The notes under the pieces were generated by a model that was given only the letters and a program-made list of their open reading frames with translations, did not search any database and was not told where the DNA came from. DNA of 7,057 bases from CAYSFW01 sp050329935 (GTDB lineage: Bacteria > Pseudomonadota > Gammaproteobacteria > UWMA-0217), in NCBI GenBank assembly GCA_050329935.1, contig JBHJOI010000104.1, positions 1-7,057 on the forward strand, written 5' to 3'. The translations under genes were made by a program, and so were the position numbers. Positions 6,256 to 7,057 of this stretch are shown piece after piece. Every line of letters starts with the position of its first letter. The stretch's first letter is position 1.

Positions 6256-7056
6256 TCAGCTCGGCGCCACCGAGCGCACGACCTCACAGATGGCCGCGGT
6301 GAGCGTCGCGAGATCCTCGTCGTTCATCACATAGGGCGGCATCACATAGATGAGGCGGCCGAAGGGGCGAACCCAGACGCCGCGCTCGACGAACCGATAC
6401 GGTAGTACGCGCATGTCGACAGGGGCCCGCATTTCCACCACCCCGATCGCGCCGAGCACCCGGACGTCCCGCACCTGCGGGAGATCGCGGCAGGGCTCGA
6501 GCCCGCGGGCGAGGCCGTGCGCGATCACGGCGACGCGGACCTGCCAGTTCTGTTCCAGCAGCAGATCGATGCTCGTGAGCGCGACGTTGCACGCGAGTGC
6601 GTTCGCCATGAAGGTCGGACCGTGCATGAAGACGCCAGGTTCGCCACGCGAAATGGTGTTGGCCACCTCGCGCGTGGCGAGCGTCGCTGCCAGTGTCATG
6701 TAGCCGCCGGTCAGGGCCTTGCCGAGACACAGGATGTCGGGGACGACGTTCGCGTGCTCGCAGGCGAAGAGCCGGCCGGTGCGGCCGAAGCCGGTGGCGA
6801 TTTCGTCGGCGATCAGCAGCACGGCATGCTCGTCGCAGAGCTCGCGCAGCCGCGCCAGGTAGCGCGGATGGTAGAACCACATGCCGCCCGCGCCCTGCAC
6901 GACGGGTTCGATGATCACCGCCGCGATTTCGTCGCGCTGGCGTGCAAGCAGTGCCGCGAGTTCGGCGATGTCCTCGTCTTGCCAGTCATCCTCGAAACCT
7001 ATGTTGGGGCGCGGTGCGAAGTATTGCGCCGGCAACACCGCATTGAAGAGCTTGTG
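6256..7056 (-). CDS. bioA: Adenosylmethionine-8-amino-7-oxononanoate aminotransferase (partial, N-terminus outside window)
   Basis: BioA is the PLP-dependent aminotransferase that uses S-adenosylmethionine as amino donor to make 7,8-diaminopelargonate (DAPA) from KAPA in biotin synthesis, in the cytoplasm. The frame runs from the right edge to a TGA at 6256-6258, giving 266 residues that begin HKLFNAVLPA, without a true start; the GTG at 7038 is internal. With an offset of 161, residues align with E. coli BioA: Asp245 in IADEIATGFGRTG, Arg253, the PLP-binding Lys274 in LCLGKALTGG, and Arg391 in VWVRPFGRLIY. FMHGPTFMANALACN and DVRVLGAIGVVE are family signatures that separate it from ornithine or GABA aminotransferases. 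About 160 N-terminal residues lie beyond the window. It is convergent with guaA, and no other biotin gene is in view. Confidence 0.97.
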   Translation of the reverse strand, partial: HKLFNAVLPAQYFAPRPNIGFEDDWQDEDIAELAALLARQRDEIAAVIIEPVVQGAGGMWFYHPRYLARLRELCDEHAVLLIADEIATGFGRTGRLFACEHANVVPDILCLGKALTGGYMTLAATLATREVANTISRGEPGVFMHGPTFMANALACNVALTSIDLLLEQNWQVRVAVIAHGLARGLEPCRDLPQVRDVRVLGAIGVVEMRAPVDMRVLPYRFVERGVWVRPFGRLIYVMPPYVMNDEDLATLTAAICEVVRSVAPS

Positions 7057-7057
7057 C

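Noticed and set aside
5832..6405. Overlapping open frames in the guaA-bioA spacer
   Set aside because: They read through a palindromic repeat, overlap guaA or bioA antisense, lack ribosome sites and show only the 'PPLAGEVRR'-type peptide typical of repeat-derived false ORFs.

Overview
The window looks like chromosomal DNA from a GC-rich gammaproteobacterium. The basis is close residue-for-residue agreement of GuaB, GuaA, XseA and BioA with my memory of the Escherichia coli proteins (GuaA is exactly 525 aa, with its catalytic residues at the E. coli positions), and the divergent xseA / guaB-guaA layout, which E. coli also has. No genus can be named from the sequence.

Layout, left to right. 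(1) 2-337, +: the 3' end of a collagen-like gene with 26 Gly-X-Y triplets and then a Trp/Gly-rich 9-residue repeat tail. It runs in from the left edge. (2) 338-687: a gene-free stretch with a 15-bp hairpin, an overlapping alternative hairpin and a textbook intrinsic terminator. (3) 688-1074, +: a small DUF302-family protein. (4) 1088-2437, -: xseA, exonuclease VII large subunit, convergent with the DUF302 gene. (5) 2438-2682: the divergent xseA/guaB control region, with a good sigma70 promoter for guaB. (6) 2683-4143 and 4264-5841, +: guaB and guaA, a probable guaBA operon. (7) 5842-6255: a gene-free stretch with an AT-rich start, a REP-like palindromic element and a possible coding relic. (8) 6256-7056, -: the C-terminal two thirds of bioA, running off the right edge and convergent with guaA.

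How the genes work together: guaB (IMP to XMP) and guaA (XMP to GMP) are the two consecutive steps of guanine nucleotide synthesis and are very likely co-transcribed from the promoter at 2623-2652, whose GC-rich discriminator suits growth-rate or stringent control. xseA (DNA repair), bioA (biotin synthesis), the DUF302 gene and the collagen-like gene have no evident functional link to this operon.

Most of the window is core housekeeping. The points worth a second look are the abrupt drop in GC and switch to rare codons over the last ~110 bp of guaA (a known integration hotspot for genomic islands), continuing into the spacer with no integrase present; the Trp/Gly repeat tail of the collagen-like protein; and the competing hairpins after its stop codon. 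I see no CRISPR array, tRNA, rRNA, toxin-antitoxin pair, transposase or integrase. I could not support a wholly new multi-gene system here.
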